Source: Bacteroidota bacterium
Lineage (GTDB): Bacteria; Bacteroidota; Bacteroidia; Chitinophagales; Chitinophagaceae
Assembly: GCA_013286835.1 (NCBI GenBank)
Contig: JABDEZ010000013.1
Coordinates: 1-42,499 of the forward strand
Reading direction: 5' to 3'
Length of the DNA: 42,499 nucleotides
This document shows, one piece after another, positions 1 through 9,165 of the stretch. The translations under genes were made by a program, and so were the position numbers. Each line of letters opens with the position of its first letter. Positions within the stretch are counted from its first letter, which is position 1. A model generated the notes under the pieces. That model worked only from the letters and a program-made list of their open reading frames with translations, was not told the DNA's origin and made no database searches.

Positions 1-821
1 TACTGGTACAGGGAGTGGATGTATGGCTCAATACCCCTAACCGCCTGATGGAGGCATCAGGTACCAGTGGTATGAAGGCATCAATGAATGGTGTACTTAA
101 CTTTAGCGTGCTGGATGGCTGGTGGGCCGAAGGATATAAAAGCGAAGTAGGTTGGGCTATAAAAGAAGAGATCACCTACCAGCGCCAGGACTTCCAGGAT
201 CAACTGGATGCCGAAACCATTTATAACATTATTGAAAGCAAGATAGTACCACTCTATTACAACCTGAACGAGGACGGCATACCCGAAAAATGGATCAAGA
301 GAATAAAGAACTGCATTGCAGATATTACACCTGCATTCTCTATGACCCGTATGTTGGATGAATACCGCGACATATACTATAAAAAACTAGGTGACCGCGT
401 GGCTAAATTAAGGGAGAATGATTTCGAAAGTGCAAAAACAATTACTGCCTGGAAGGCCAAAGTAATAGAACAATGGCCCAATGTAATACCTGTAAATATT
501 GAAGTGATAGACAGAGAACACGACCAGACACAACTAGGCAAATCGTTTACTGTAAGGGCCACTATAAAAACAGGCAATCTTACCGTAAATGATATTGGGG
601 TTGAAGTGATATTCCTGAACAAAAACCCTTTAAGGCATAGTGAGGAACTGTACCTAAACAAGGAATTTACCTTGGTAAAAGTGCAAGATGATGGTACAGC
701 CGTTTATGAATGCGAACTTTCGCTTAACGACTCAGGTAATTACGAGTATAGTTACCGCATATTTGCCAAGCATCCATTGCTGGCGCACAGGCAAGATCTG
801 CCTTTAATAAAATGGATATAG
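1..821 (+). CDS. glgP: Alpha-glucan (glycogen) phosphorylase, C-terminal part; 5' end lies outside the window
   Basis: The reading frame is open from base 3 and enters the window without a start, so only about the last 272 residues are visible. The segment EASGTSGMK followed by ASMNG matches the pyridoxal-phosphate site of GT35 phosphorylases, with the Schiff-base lysine at codon 75-77. The tail ending in HPLLAHRQDLPLIKWI-type sequence is typical of the short bacterial alpha-glucan phosphorylase branch. The family releases glucose-1-phosphate from glycogen or maltodextrin in the cytoplasm. A good intrinsic terminator follows 16 bases after the stop, so this is the last gene of its unit. What is seen is the motif and the tail. 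The exact substrate (glycogen or maltodextrin) is inference. Confidence 0.9.
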   Translation, partial: LVQGVDVWLNTPNRLMEASGTSGMKASMNGVLNFSVLDGWWAEGYKSEVGWAIKEEITYQRQDFQDQLDAETIYNIIESKIVPLYYNLNEDGIPEKWIKRIKNCIADITPAFSMTRMLDEYRDIYYKKLGDRVAKLRENDFESAKTITAWKAKVIEQWPNVIPVNIEVIDREHDQTQLGKSFTVRATIKTGNLTVNDIGVEVIFLNKNPLRHSEELYLNKEFTLVKVQDDGTAVYECELSLNDSGNYEYSYRIFAKHPLLAHRQDLPLIKWI

Positions 822-836
822 CATAGTGTGGTGAAA

Positions 837-868
837 TGGGCTTTCCTATAACAGGAGAGCCCATTTTT
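837..868 (+). terminator. Intrinsic terminator of the phosphorylase gene
   Basis: An 11-bp stem (TGGGCTTTCCT with AGGAGAGCCCA, one G-U pair) closes a five-base loop and is followed by TTTTT at 864-868. It lies 16 bases after the phosphorylase stop codon. Confidence 0.85.
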
Positions 869-1015
869 ATTATCACCTGCTTATAGGCTATTATATTACG
901 CATCACAAAATGAAGATTTGCCAAATTGATCAACATCCTGAGGGAAGTACCAGAAAGTCAATATTCATGATGGAAATGTCGTTTTAACCCAGCATCAAAT
1001 AAAAAAGACGTATTC

Positions 1016-1024
1016 TATTTTTGC
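1016..1024 (+). promoter_or_regulatory. Bacteroidetes -7 element upstream of the thioesterase gene
   Basis: TATTTTTGC is a full match to the Bacteroidetes -7 consensus TAnnTTTG. No clear -33 TTTG is present. It sits 38 bases before the ATG at 1063. It also overlaps an in-frame TTG at 1021, which argues that the TTG is not the translation start. Confidence 0.45.
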
Positions 1025-1062
1025 TTGTTTTTAAAATATCTTGCAATGAATATTCAATCGTC

Positions 1063-1626
1063 ATGCACAACAAAAATTTTAAGACTGTAAAACATTCCCG
1101 CACCACAATTACAGAACTTATGCTGCCCGCATATGCCAACTTTGGTGGTAAAGTTCATGGGGGCATTTTGTTATCGCTAATGGATAAAGTAGCCTATGTA
1201 TGTGCAGCCATGCATGCTGGTACGTATTGTGTTACTGCATCTATAGACAGTGTTGATTTTCTGGAACCTATAGAAGTAGGCGAATTGGTTTCCTTAAAAG
1301 CTTCTGTAAATTATGTGGGCAACTCTTCACTCATTGTAGGCATACGTGTCATATCTCAAAACGTAAAAACGCAAATTGTAAAACATACCAATACCAGCTA
1401 TTTTACAATGGTAGCTATGAGCGATGATCATAAACCGGTACGTGTACCTGGTCTGATACTGGAAACTCCGGAAGAAATACGCCGCTTTATAGAGGCCATG
1501 CGCCGAAAGGAATACAAGAAAACCTACATGAAGAAAACAGAGATCATGACAACTCCTGAAGAAATTGACAATGCGGTTCTGCTGTTAAAAAATGAAAATT
1601 GCCAGTTAAAGGAAAACTTATTATAG
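1063..1626 (+). CDS. Acyl-CoA thioesterase, hotdog fold (YciA/BACH type)
   Basis: This 187-residue protein carries one hotdog domain at about residues 5-130. It contains YANFGGKVHGG followed by a LMDKVAY-type helix, the conserved HGG and aspartate region of YciA/BACH acyl-CoA thioesterases. Such enzymes hydrolyse acyl-CoA to fatty acid and CoA in the cytoplasm. The last 50 residues are charged and helical (ETPEEIRRFIEAMRRKEYK), an extension beyond the hotdog core. The ATG at 1063 is preferred over an upstream in-frame TTG at 1021, which overlaps a -7 promoter element. The gene converges on the porin gene and shares its final six bases with it. The chain-length preference cannot be told from the sequence. 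Confidence 0.85.
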   Translation: MHNKNFKTVKHSRTTITELMLPAYANFGGKVHGGILLSLMDKVAYVCAAMHAGTYCVTASIDSVDFLEPIEVGELVSLKASVNYVGNSSLIVGIRVISQNVKTQIVKHTNTSYFTMVAMSDDHKPVRVPGLILETPEEIRRFIEAMRRKEYKKTYMKKTEIMTTPEEIDNAVLLLKNENCQLKENLL

Positions 1627-2949
1627 CTCAACATGCACCCTAAACGAAAATACATTCACAGGGCCCCTGTCGCTATTGTACCCGGGATTTAAAACAAACT
1701 GATAGTCGCCAGTTAGCCAAATGCCGGATGACAGAGGCTTAAAACTATAATACAGTTCTGCCGCAGTCTCATTTGAGTAATTCAGCTTACCATCGCCCAA
1801 CTGGAATCCCAAGCCACCATCTGCAAGATAATTTTTATGGTTTTGAGATAGCCCATTAACTACCACTGCAAATCCTACATTGTCATCACCGCGTTTCCAT
1901 CCCTTACCGTTAATATTAACACCTGCAGAAACTGTTTGGTCAGCTTCTGTAAAACACCATGTTTCATTTTGCCCATCACTCCATCCCAGTCGCGCAAAAA
2001 CACCGGTATTTGCAGATACTTGCTGATCCACATTGATACCAAAACCTGTTTTGGTACGTCCGTATTGGCGGGTAGCTATTACATCAGGAACCGTGGTTGA
2101 ACCTGCATCTTGCATCGCTTTTTTATAATTGCCCATGTCGGCATTATTATAATACCCTAAAATGCGCCAGTTACCTGGCAGGTTATGTATGTTATAATAT
2201 CTGTCCACTTCAGCATCTATTGCATATTCCTGTCCCAGATCGGTGTTTATATCTTCCCCGTTGGCAACTTTAGGAAGCATAGCCAGGTTTGCTTTATAGC
2301 TCATATTGTTTAGTTTCAGCACAGTAGTAAACGCATAGGTATAACCACGTGTATTAGCTGCGTAATCCCAGGCTGCATTATTCATGAGTGCCCAGTTTAT
2401 AAATTGGCTACGAGGAGAGTTACTATAGGTGTTCACGTCAAACACATCGCCCAGTGAATATTTGCCAAGTAAGAAGCGTATATAGTTTTGGGGTTCTTTA
2501 CCGGCCATTTGGTTTTGTTGATCATCAACACGCACATCTGTTATACTGGTAGAATCGTGACCCAATGCAATGGTTTGTTTAAAGTACCCACGGCCAAGAT
2601 AAAGGGTGGGAGCGGGATCGCCCACTCTAAATGTTTCACCATTGGTAGAAGCAGCCAGGCCAAAAGCACCGCTAAGGCCACTACCTCCGGCAATTTCAGG
2701 ATTAATATATATTTCAGCACCCTTCCATAGCCGTACGCCAAAGAATAATGTCGCTGTTATTGAATTGTCTTTTTCTTCTTTAGGTAATAAACTGTTCGCG
2801 CCTGAATATGGTGCGCTAAAAGCTGGCTTATATTGATATATATAAGTGGTTTGGAAATGCAGGTTATACCTCTGCTGAGCTGTAGTGTCCTGTGCATGTA
2901 CCGTATTTATTAACAGGCAAGCAACTGCCACGAATAGTAAAAACCTCAT
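1621..2949 (-). CDS. Carbohydrate-selective porin, OprB-like outer-membrane beta-barrel
   Basis: This 442-residue protein begins with a signal peptide (about residues 1-19, ending VHAQ). The rest is aromatic and glycine-rich, with alternating beta-strand character and a C-terminal strand ending in FRVHVEL, as expected for an outer-membrane barrel. The segment LYLGRGYFKQT, the NPEIAGGSGLSG region and the late GDYQFVLNPGYNSDRGPV segment are typical of OprB-type porins found across Bacteroidetes and Proteobacteria. The family admits sugars across the outer membrane. There is no SusD partner or TonB box, so this is not a SusC-type transporter. The assignment rests on recognising the family pattern; the substrate is unknown. 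Confidence 0.8.
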   Translation of the reverse strand: MRFLLFVAVACLLINTVHAQDTTAQQRYNLHFQTTYIYQYKPAFSAPYSGANSLLPKEEKDNSITATLFFGVRLWKGAEIYINPEIAGGSGLSGAFGLAASTNGETFRVGDPAPTLYLGRGYFKQTIALGHDSTSITDVRVDDQQNQMAGKEPQNYIRFLLGKYSLGDVFDVNTYSNSPRSQFINWALMNNAAWDYAANTRGYTYAFTTVLKLNNMSYKANLAMLPKVANGEDINTDLGQEYAIDAEVDRYYNIHNLPGNWRILGYYNNADMGNYKKAMQDAGSTTVPDVIATRQYGRTKTGFGINVDQQVSANTGVFARLGWSDGQNETWCFTEADQTVSAGVNINGKGWKRGDDNVGFAVVVNGLSQNHKNYLADGGLGFQLGDGKLNYSNETAAELYYSFKPLSSGIWLTGDYQFVLNPGYNSDRGPVNVFSFRVHVEL

Positions 2950-3001
2950 TACAATATGCAGTATTATTTATTTTATGTATGAAAAGTGAGCAAAGATAGG
3001 T

Positions 3002-3030
3002 TTGCCGGGCTAAAACTGAACGCCCGGCAA
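3002..3030. repeat. Perfect 9-bp inverted repeat upstream of the porin gene
   Basis: TTGCCGGGC and GCCCGGCAA are separated by 11 bases. There is no good T-tract on either side, so it may be a structured 5' leader or operator for the porin gene, whose start is 53 bases away on the minus strand. A second recQ terminator is the alternative. Confidence 0.5.
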
Positions 3031-3061
3031 TAAATTTTACCATATCGTAATACTGCAGCAA

Positions 3062-3089
3062 GAAAAAGCCATCATTATAACCGGCTTTT
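3062..3089 (-). terminator. Probable intrinsic terminator of recQ
   Basis: Read on the minus strand, AAAAGCC, a 12-base loop and GGCTTTT are followed by TCTT. It lies about 60 bases downstream of the recQ stop codon. Confidence 0.6.
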
Positions 3090-3150
3090 GGCAGGAAATT
3101 TATGCTAACATAAATATAATCACAGAGATAATCAAAAAATTGATAATCAA

Positions 3151-5376
3151 TTAGTTACCAAACTCACTTAAAAACTTAATTCGCATCATTTGCAAGTGTT
3201 CTATACTTATGTTGCGGTCTTTAAACTCATCGTAAGCAAACTCCAGATTGTCATCGTGACTACCACGGAAGTAATCAAAAATATCTTCCTGTTCATCCTC
3301 GTCTAGTTCTTGCTCCAGGCAATAGTCAAGATTCAGGCGGGTACCACTGGCAACAATGGTTTCCATTTCACCAAGCAAGGCTGCCAGGCTCAGGTCTTTA
3401 TTACGGGCTATGGTTTCAAGTGGTATCTTTTTGTCAATGTTCTGTATAATGAACACCTTCATCCCGCTCTTGTTCACCACGCTCTTCATCACAAAATCAT
3501 CGGGTCTTATTATATCATTCTCCTGTACATATTTGCCAATCAGATCTACAAACTTCCGACCATAACGTATTGCTTTGCCTTTGCTTACACCTTGTATCTT
3601 TTCCAGTTCTTCAAGCGTGGTAGGATAATTGATGGCCATTTCCTCAAGGCTGTTCTCCAGGAAAATAACAAATGGGGGCAGGTTCTTCTCCTTGCCTACC
3701 TGCCTGCGCAGGTCTTTCAGCATATTAAAGAGCGTAGTATCCACAGTTGCTGGGCCGGTAGTCACATTCACTTCCTCATCATCACCATTGGCATCTTCGT
3801 ACTGGTGATTCAGTGCCACTTTTATTGAGAATGGCTTTTTTAGAAATTTACGTCCCTGGTCCGTCATTTTCAGCAACCCATACTCTTCAATATCTTTGCG
3901 GATCATGCCTTCCAGCATCATTTGCCTGATGAGCGAATGCCAGAAATTGTCATCCATTTCCATGATCAGCCCCGTACCAAAAGATTTCAGCTTATCGTGA
4001 CGGAACGTCTGTATCTGTGGGTTCAATTTACCCAATATAATATTCACAACATAATTGATACCGAAACGTTCGTCCAGCTCATTTATAGTATCCAGCGTTA
4101 TTTTCACGCTGTCCTTTACTTCAAGTTTTTCTTTAGGGTTCAGGCAGTTGTCGCAGCTGCCACAATTATCCTGCTTGTATTCTTCACCAAAGTAATAAAG
4201 CAATAGTCTGCGGCGGCACACACCACTTTCCACATAGGCCAGCGTTTCAGATATCAGCTGTGCACCCATTTCGCGTTCGCTCAGTGGCTTGTCGCGCATC
4301 AGGTGTTCCAGTTTCTGTACATCCTTATGACTGTAGAACAACAGGCATTTACCTTCCATCCCGTCACGACCGGCTCTGCCTGTTTCCTGGTAGTAGTTCT
4401 CCAGCGATTTTGGCACGTTGTAATGGATCACAAAACGCACATCGGGCTTGTCTATACCCATACCAAACGCTATGGTAGCAACTATTACGTCCACCTTTTC
4501 CATCAGGAACATATCCTGGCGCTGTGCACGCAAAGGCCCTTCAAGGCCTGCATGGTATGCTACAGCCGATATGCCGTTTGCATTCAGCGTATTGGCAAGC
4601 TCTTCTGTAGTCTTCCGGTTCAGGGTGTAAATGATACCACTCTTGCCCTTCATCGTATTTATGAAACGAACTATGTTCTTCAGTACCTGGTCCTTACGGC
4701 CCTTAGGTACAATTTCATAATGCAGGTTGGGGCGGTTAAATGAATCTATAAATATAGTCGGGTTTTGCAGCCCCAGGTTCTTTACAATATCGTCCTGCAC
4801 CTTGGGTGTAGCCGTAGCCGTAAGCGCAATGATGGGCAGGTTGGGATTGATCATATTAATGATGTCGCGCAACTTGCGGTATTCAGGCCTGAAATCGTGG
4901 CCCCATTCTGATATACAATGCGCTTCATCAACTGCAATAAAAGATATGTTGATGTCTGAAAAGAAGTCTATGTTTTCCTGCTTAGTAAGCGTTTCTGGCG
5001 CTACATAAAGCATTTTGGTGCGCCCTTCGGTAAGGTCTGCACGTACTTTCTTTTGCTGTACTTTGGTAAGTGTTGAGTTAAGGAAGTGGGCTACATTATC
5101 CCGACTGCTGTAACTGCGTATCAGGTCCACCTGGTTTTTCATCAACGCTATAAGCGGCGATACAATTATGGCAACACCATCACTAAGCAAAGCTGGCAAT
5201 TGGTAGCACAACGATTTGCCACCACCGGTAGGCATGATAACAAACGTATCTGTACCGTCAAGTATGCTGTTTATTATTTTTTCCTGTTCACCTTTAAAAG
5301 CATCGAAGCCAAAGTGTTGCAGTAATTCTTTTTTCAGGTTAAATTTATTCTTCGCTTTTCCAGTTACAGCTTCCAT
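3151..5376 (-). CDS. recQ: ATP-dependent DNA helicase RecQ
   Basis: This 741-residue 3'-5' DNA helicase of superfamily 2 acts in recombinational repair and processing of stalled forks. Walker A is PTGGGKS (residues 49-55) and Walker B is DEAH (150-153). The helicase C domain carries AFGMGIDKPDVR and the arginine-finger motif QETGRAGRDG. A four-cysteine zinc site follows (CRRRLLLYYFGEEY then CGSCDNC). RQC and HRDC domains are present, the latter around the TTLEELEKIQGVSKGKAIRYG segment. The length of 741 exceeds the roughly 610 of E. coli RecQ because of a C-terminal extension past the HRDC domain that carries an acidic stretch (ELDEDEQEDIFD), as is common in Bacteroidetes. It starts at an ATG, and 173 bases of AT-rich DNA separate it from the upstream kinase gene. 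Confidence 0.97.
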   Translation of the reverse strand: MEAVTGKAKNKFNLKKELLQHFGFDAFKGEQEKIINSILDGTDTFVIMPTGGGKSLCYQLPALLSDGVAIIVSPLIALMKNQVDLIRSYSSRDNVAHFLNSTLTKVQQKKVRADLTEGRTKMLYVAPETLTKQENIDFFSDINISFIAVDEAHCISEWGHDFRPEYRKLRDIINMINPNLPIIALTATATPKVQDDIVKNLGLQNPTIFIDSFNRPNLHYEIVPKGRKDQVLKNIVRFINTMKGKSGIIYTLNRKTTEELANTLNANGISAVAYHAGLEGPLRAQRQDMFLMEKVDVIVATIAFGMGIDKPDVRFVIHYNVPKSLENYYQETGRAGRDGMEGKCLLFYSHKDVQKLEHLMRDKPLSEREMGAQLISETLAYVESGVCRRRLLLYYFGEEYKQDNCGSCDNCLNPKEKLEVKDSVKITLDTINELDERFGINYVVNIILGKLNPQIQTFRHDKLKSFGTGLIMEMDDNFWHSLIRQMMLEGMIRKDIEEYGLLKMTDQGRKFLKKPFSIKVALNHQYEDANGDDEEVNVTTGPATVDTTLFNMLKDLRRQVGKEKNLPPFVIFLENSLEEMAINYPTTLEELEKIQGVSKGKAIRYGRKFVDLIGKYVQENDIIRPDDFVMKSVVNKSGMKVFIIQNIDKKIPLETIARNKDLSLAALLGEMETIVASGTRLNLDYCLEQELDEDEQEDIFDYFRGSHDDNLEFAYDEFKDRNISIEHLQMMRIKFLSEFGN

Positions 5377-5549
5377 ACACGTTGTTTTTACCCCAGGAAA
5401 TCTTTATCAGCCCATATATCCGCAGATATATAACATCTTTTCAAAAAGTATTGTTTTGAGGACTGCGAATTTACGACAGTTAAGTTAATAAAATTGTTAT
5501 TAATATGCAATAATTCATAAAAATAACATCCAATGAAACTGCAGATGCC

Positions 5550-6176
5550 TTAAAGCGAGAAATGATATATTTTATTGTCCTTACAGTTATTAATAAACTG
5601 GGCTAGCATAGCTATGTAGTCCGGTTGTTTCAGAAAATCTACTGCGGTACGGTCAACAACTATCGTCTTGATACCTGCACTATCTATGTACCGGTTATAA
5701 ATATGCTGTATCCGCTCAAGATATGCTGATTTTATATTTTGTTCATAAGCCCTGCCACGTGCATGTATGTTTTGCAATAGCACATCAACAGGAGCATCAA
5801 GAAAAATTAATACATCTGGATTAGGAATGTGGGCATTGACTATATCAAAATAAGATTGGAACAGATCATATTCAGCGCCCTCCAGGTTAATGCCGGCAAA
5901 CAGGCTGCTTTTCAAGAATATATAGTCGGCCACAATTATCGGTTCATGTGCATATGCAGCCAGGCTGCCTGTTAGTTGCTTATATCTTTGTGCAAGAAAT
6001 GACAACTCCAGTGGCAATGCATAGCGTGCTGCATCTTTATAGAACAGTGGCAGAAAAAGGTTCTCAGCAAACGATTCTGGTATAAGAGGTGCTTTATAAT
6101 AGTCAGACAGCAGCCTTGCCAGTGTACTTTTACCTGCGCCTATGTTACCTTCTATTGCTATATATTGCCCTGCCAA
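5550..6176 (-). CDS. Deoxynucleoside kinase (dCK/dGK family)
   Basis: This 208-residue kinase has the P-loop GNIGAGKST at residues 10-18. Further family signatures are PESF, FLAQRYKQL and the DAPVDVLLQNIHARGR segment, which corresponds to the lid-region arginines. The family phosphorylates deoxynucleosides for nucleotide salvage in the cytoplasm. The start is TTG at 6176. An in-frame TAA lies two codons upstream (6180-6182) and the P-loop follows almost at once, so no ATG alternative exists. The sequence TAACTTTTG, close to a -7 element, overlaps the start. The gene is upstream of recQ on the same strand, but 173 bases separate them. The preferred nucleoside cannot be read from the sequence. 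Confidence 0.88.
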   Translation of the reverse strand: MAGQYIAIEGNIGAGKSTLARLLSDYYKAPLIPESFAENLFLPLFYKDAARYALPLELSFLAQRYKQLTGSLAAYAHEPIIVADYIFLKSSLFAGINLEGAEYDLFQSYFDIVNAHIPNPDVLIFLDAPVDVLLQNIHARGRAYEQNIKSAYLERIQHIYNRYIDSAGIKTIVVDRTAVDFLKQPDYIAMLAQFINNCKDNKIYHFSL

Positions 6177-6256
6177 AAGTTAGTTTTTGAGGCTGCAAGT
6201 TACTACCGCTATGCGGGTACAGGTAATGAAGATATCCACAAATTGCAGGGGTTGCT

Positions 6257-7708
6257 CTATTTCACTGCGTTTGTCCTTACTTTCTTTACTACTTCCTGGT
6301 AACCCGCGTCGCCTTGGAAGCCTGTAAATGCCGGGTCTGACAACAGTTGCGATACATCGCTGAATCCCAGGGCAGCTGCTTCTTTTAGCGATGCTACTGC
6401 CTGTGTATTATCGCCTTTTTTAATGTAGTACTGGGCTGTAAGATAGCGCTGGTCAGGATTCTGCGGGTCGGCCATTTTAAAAACTTTCAGATATAGCTCT
6501 GCATTGGGCATGTCATTTTCCTGTATGGCGTGATTGCTGCTCATGTAGCTTACCAGCCCCAGGTAATTGAGCAACCTGCGGTTCATCAGTTCATCTGGTG
6601 TTTTTCCTCCGTCCGCATCATGCTCCAGTTGTGCTATTTTTTGCGTCCACCATTTGCCGTCAAGCGCGGTGAAGTGCTTTGCAAATTGTTGCTGTTGCTG
6701 CAATTCATTTTGTTGCAGCATGTATTGTGTGTAAGCAGCTTTTTTAAACGCATTTCCTGCTGCCAGGTCTGCAAGTCTTTTTTGCTCAGGTGCCACATCA
6801 GTCAGGCCGCCAAGTGTTTGTATCATGCTGTACAGCAGTCCATTCACTTTCACCAAGTCATTGGCTAGGATGGCTGCGGCCAGTCGCTTGTCATAGTCGC
6901 TTTTAAGGGCGGCCACCAGTGCATCATCCTTGGGTTGCAAGTGTTCCTTTATGGCATACACTTGCATCCACAATAGTGCAGTACTAAAGTCCGCAGCAGG
7001 TGCCCATGCGTGCTTACCGCTAAAAACGATCAGCTCATGGTCAAAATTGTTTTGTTCCAGTGTGCTGTCTAACTGGCGCATCTCTATAAGGTTAAAATCC
7101 TGGTCACCAACCATACCAAAATAGTCGAACCGACTCGTTGCCGATGCCCCTCCATTAGGGAACCCGGCACCACACCCTATTACCCCGGCAATACCGCCAT
7201 CCATAAGCGCAACTGAACTGGCCACCCGGGAGCCACCCGAAAAACCTGCTGCATAAATGCGTTTAGGATCTATATTTATACGGCCTTTAGTATCTGCAAT
7301 GAGGGCCTGTGCCGCATTATTGGTTACCTGCCATTGCATACCGTTCTTCGATGCATTGCTGCCCACCAGTACAAAGCCATATTGCTCTGCCAGTTCCTTA
7401 TACATCCTCAACGGCAGCCCACCATGCCCGTGGGGATCGAAAAAGTAAATACAGGGATAAGCCTGCGCCGGGTTATAATGAGCAGGCAGGTATAGCGCAA
7501 AATCCTGGCTGCCATCCTTGCAGGTAATACTATCTACTACCCTGCCTTTGGGCAAAGATGCATCATAAGTAGGTGTAGCCATTGTTGTATCTGTAGCCGC
7601 CTTGGCGCTCTGCATATTCCCAGACCCACAGGAAATGAGGAAGAACGGAAGCAGCAGAACTGTGGTTAAGTGTTTCAGTGGAATTACATTTATCGGCCGA
7701 ACAGGCAC
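6257..7708 (-). CDS. Lipoprotein with PHB-depolymerase-like esterase domain and TPR-like C-terminal region
   Basis: This 483-residue protein has a type II signal peptide with lipobox LISC (lipidated Cys27), so it is predicted to be membrane-anchored outside the cytoplasm. An alpha/beta-hydrolase domain follows (about residues 55-245). It shows FFDPHGHG near the oxyanion region, the nucleophile elbow GFSGGS (Ser157), a candidate acid in GDQD (Asp202 or Asp204) and a candidate histidine in GKHAW (His233). The remaining roughly 230 residues are helical. Near the end, repeat-like segments (DPQNPDQRYLTAQYYIKKGD, then AVASLKEAAALGF) look like tetratricopeptide units. The start is GTG. A -7-like TACATTTGT sits four bases upstream, so the message may be leaderless. 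The substrate is unknown; an ester- or peptide-hydrolase role is inference from the fold. Confidence 0.72.
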   Translation of the reverse strand: MPVRPINVIPLKHLTTVLLLPFFLISCGSGNMQSAKAATDTTMATPTYDASLPKGRVVDSITCKDGSQDFALYLPAHYNPAQAYPCIYFFDPHGHGGLPLRMYKELAEQYGFVLVGSNASKNGMQWQVTNNAAQALIADTKGRINIDPKRIYAAGFSGGSRVASSVALMDGGIAGVIGCGAGFPNGGASATSRFDYFGMVGDQDFNLIEMRQLDSTLEQNNFDHELIVFSGKHAWAPAADFSTALLWMQVYAIKEHLQPKDDALVAALKSDYDKRLAAAILANDLVKVNGLLYSMIQTLGGLTDVAPEQKRLADLAAGNAFKKAAYTQYMLQQNELQQQQQFAKHFTALDGKWWTQKIAQLEHDADGGKTPDELMNRRLLNYLGLVSYMSSNHAIQENDMPNAELYLKVFKMADPQNPDQRYLTAQYYIKKGDNTQAVASLKEAAALGFSDVSQLLSDPAFTGFQGDAGYQEVVKKVRTNAVK

Positions 7709-7773
7709 AACACAAATGTAATAAAGATAGAGGCTTAGTGAAATCTCGATTTCAACCTTTACCCGATTATAGA

Positions 7774-8121
7774 TTAGTTCTTAAACGGGTGCCCCAACCA
7801 TATCATCACCAGTGGCATCAATAAAAATGGGATCTCTATAAGGGCTAATTTAAAGTTGCCCGTTTTTAGAGCCAGCCCCATGATCAGCAATATCATTGCC
7901 GCATTAATAAGATTACCGGCAAAAAAGGTTTGCGGGAACAATACCATAAATCCAACTGCTATAGATAGTATGCTAATGATAATTCCAGCTGTTCTGCCAA
8001 TACCCAATCCCGACATCATTTCTGCCTGCGCAGGTTTTACTTTCATAGTCAGCCCTTCATAACCATGTTTAAAACTTAAAAAGGCAGTTATCAAAATCAG
8101 TATTCCACTCACTATCTTCAT
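7774..8121 (-). CDS. Small four-helix membrane protein, DoxX-like in layout
   Basis: This 115-residue protein has about four hydrophobic helices: near the N-terminus (IVSGILILITAFLSF), at GIIISILSIAVGFMVLF, at LINAAMILLIMGLAL, and at the C-terminus before WLGHPFKN. The size and topology resemble DoxX-like or DUF4345-type small membrane proteins, but no diagnostic residue confirms this. The ATG at 8121 is chosen because an upstream TTG at 8175 would add a polar, non-conserved-looking leader. It lies between the esterase-like lipoprotein and an AraC-type regulator on the same strand, so the regulator could control it. The function is unknown. Confidence 0.6.
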   Translation of the reverse strand: MKIVSGILILITAFLSFKHGYEGLTMKVKPAQAEMMSGLGIGRTAGIIISILSIAVGFMVLFPQTFFAGNLINAAMILLIMGLALKTGNFKLALIEIPFLLMPLVMIWLGHPFKN

Positions 8122-8212
8122 ATCAAAAGAATTAAGCAGTAAAGGTGAGCAGTAATAATCAGCGTTAGGTTGCAAACATCAATCCAATCTTTGTAAAATT
8201 CAAACTAAGCCC

Positions 8213-9145
8213 CTAGACCCTAAAAGTAGCCGGTGAAAAACTGGTTTGTTTTCTGAAAAAGTTGCTGAAATGCGCCACCTCTTCAAAACCCAGGCAATAG
8301 GCAATTTCAGAGATGTTCCAGTCTGTTTGCTTTAGCAATATTTTAGCCTCCTGCACCACCCTGCTGCTGATAAGTGTTGTGGTTGTTTTGCCTGTATTTT
8401 CTTTCAGCACCTTATTCAGGTGGTTCACATGTACAGAAAGCCGGTCGGCATAGTCCTTGGCAGTACGCAAATTCAGTTTCTGATTGGGTGACTCTATAGG
8501 GAACTGCCTTTCCAAAAGCTCTATGAACAGAGAAGAAACACGTGCTGAAGCATTATGCGTAGAATACAGCGTAGTTAATGGTTGCAGCTTCTGGCCATAG
8601 TGTATGAGCTCCAGTATGTAATTACGTATCAGATCGTACTTGTAAGCATAGGTCGATGATAGTTCTTCATACATCTTCCGGTATATGATCTCAATATCTT
8701 CCGCTTGCTTATCGGTAAGTTGAAATACAGGGTAGCCACCTGGGCGGAATATAGGTAGCTCGTCCAGTACTACCCCACTTTTGCTGGGCAACAAAAAATC
8801 GGTAGTAAAAATGCAGAAAAACCCTTCTTGCGCCTCATCTTGTGGTACCCAGTTATAAGGTATTTTGGGTGTAGCAAACAGCAATGCGTTTTTATCTATA
8901 TCTATGGTTTTGTCAGCATACTCTGCTTTGTTACGACCTCTTACCAGGCTTATTTTATAATAAGCCCTTCGGTTATAAGGCATAAATACACCATAGCGCT
9001 TAAACCTGTTATTTAGTTCAGCTATATTAAATACATTAAAATGTCCTATTTCTTTATTAATACCATTGGGCAGCAGTGCATTAACACCATTCTCATCTAC
9101 TATGCCCGTCTGTTTATAAAATTCCTCTACTGATGTAATATGCAT
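8213..9145 (-). CDS. AraC/XylS-family transcriptional regulator
   Basis: This 310-residue protein has an N-terminal cupin-like sensing domain (about residues 20-160) and a C-terminal AraC DNA-binding domain (about 205-310). The latter has both helix-turn-helix units: TAKDYADRLSVHVNHLNKVL, then a second containing NISEIAYCLGFEEVAHFSNF ending in the FFRKQTSFSPATFR signature. This layout is common in Bacteroidetes regulators that bind a small ligand. It has its own promoter (9166-9197). The downstream small membrane protein gene is the nearest candidate target; the ligand is unknown. Confidence 0.92.
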   Translation of the reverse strand: MHITSVEEFYKQTGIVDENGVNALLPNGINKEIGHFNVFNIAELNNRFKRYGVFMPYNRRAYYKISLVRGRNKAEYADKTIDIDKNALLFATPKIPYNWVPQDEAQEGFFCIFTTDFLLPSKSGVVLDELPIFRPGGYPVFQLTDKQAEDIEIIYRKMYEELSSTYAYKYDLIRNYILELIHYGQKLQPLTTLYSTHNASARVSSLFIELLERQFPIESPNQKLNLRTAKDYADRLSVHVNHLNKVLKENTGKTTTTLISSRVVQEAKILLKQTDWNISEIAYCLGFEEVAHFSNFFRKQTSFSPATFRV

Positions 9146-9165
9146 ACAAGATGAGTTGTAAAATT

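Noticed and set aside
3310-5325. Several open frames of 60-172 codons on the plus strand across recQ
   Set aside because: They are antisense shadows of a well-conserved gene, with no recognisable domain, signal peptide or promoter.
5485-5503. AT inverted repeat TTAATAA/TTATTAA upstream of recQ
   Set aside because: It is short and wholly A/T, so likely to occur by chance; no link to an operator was seen.
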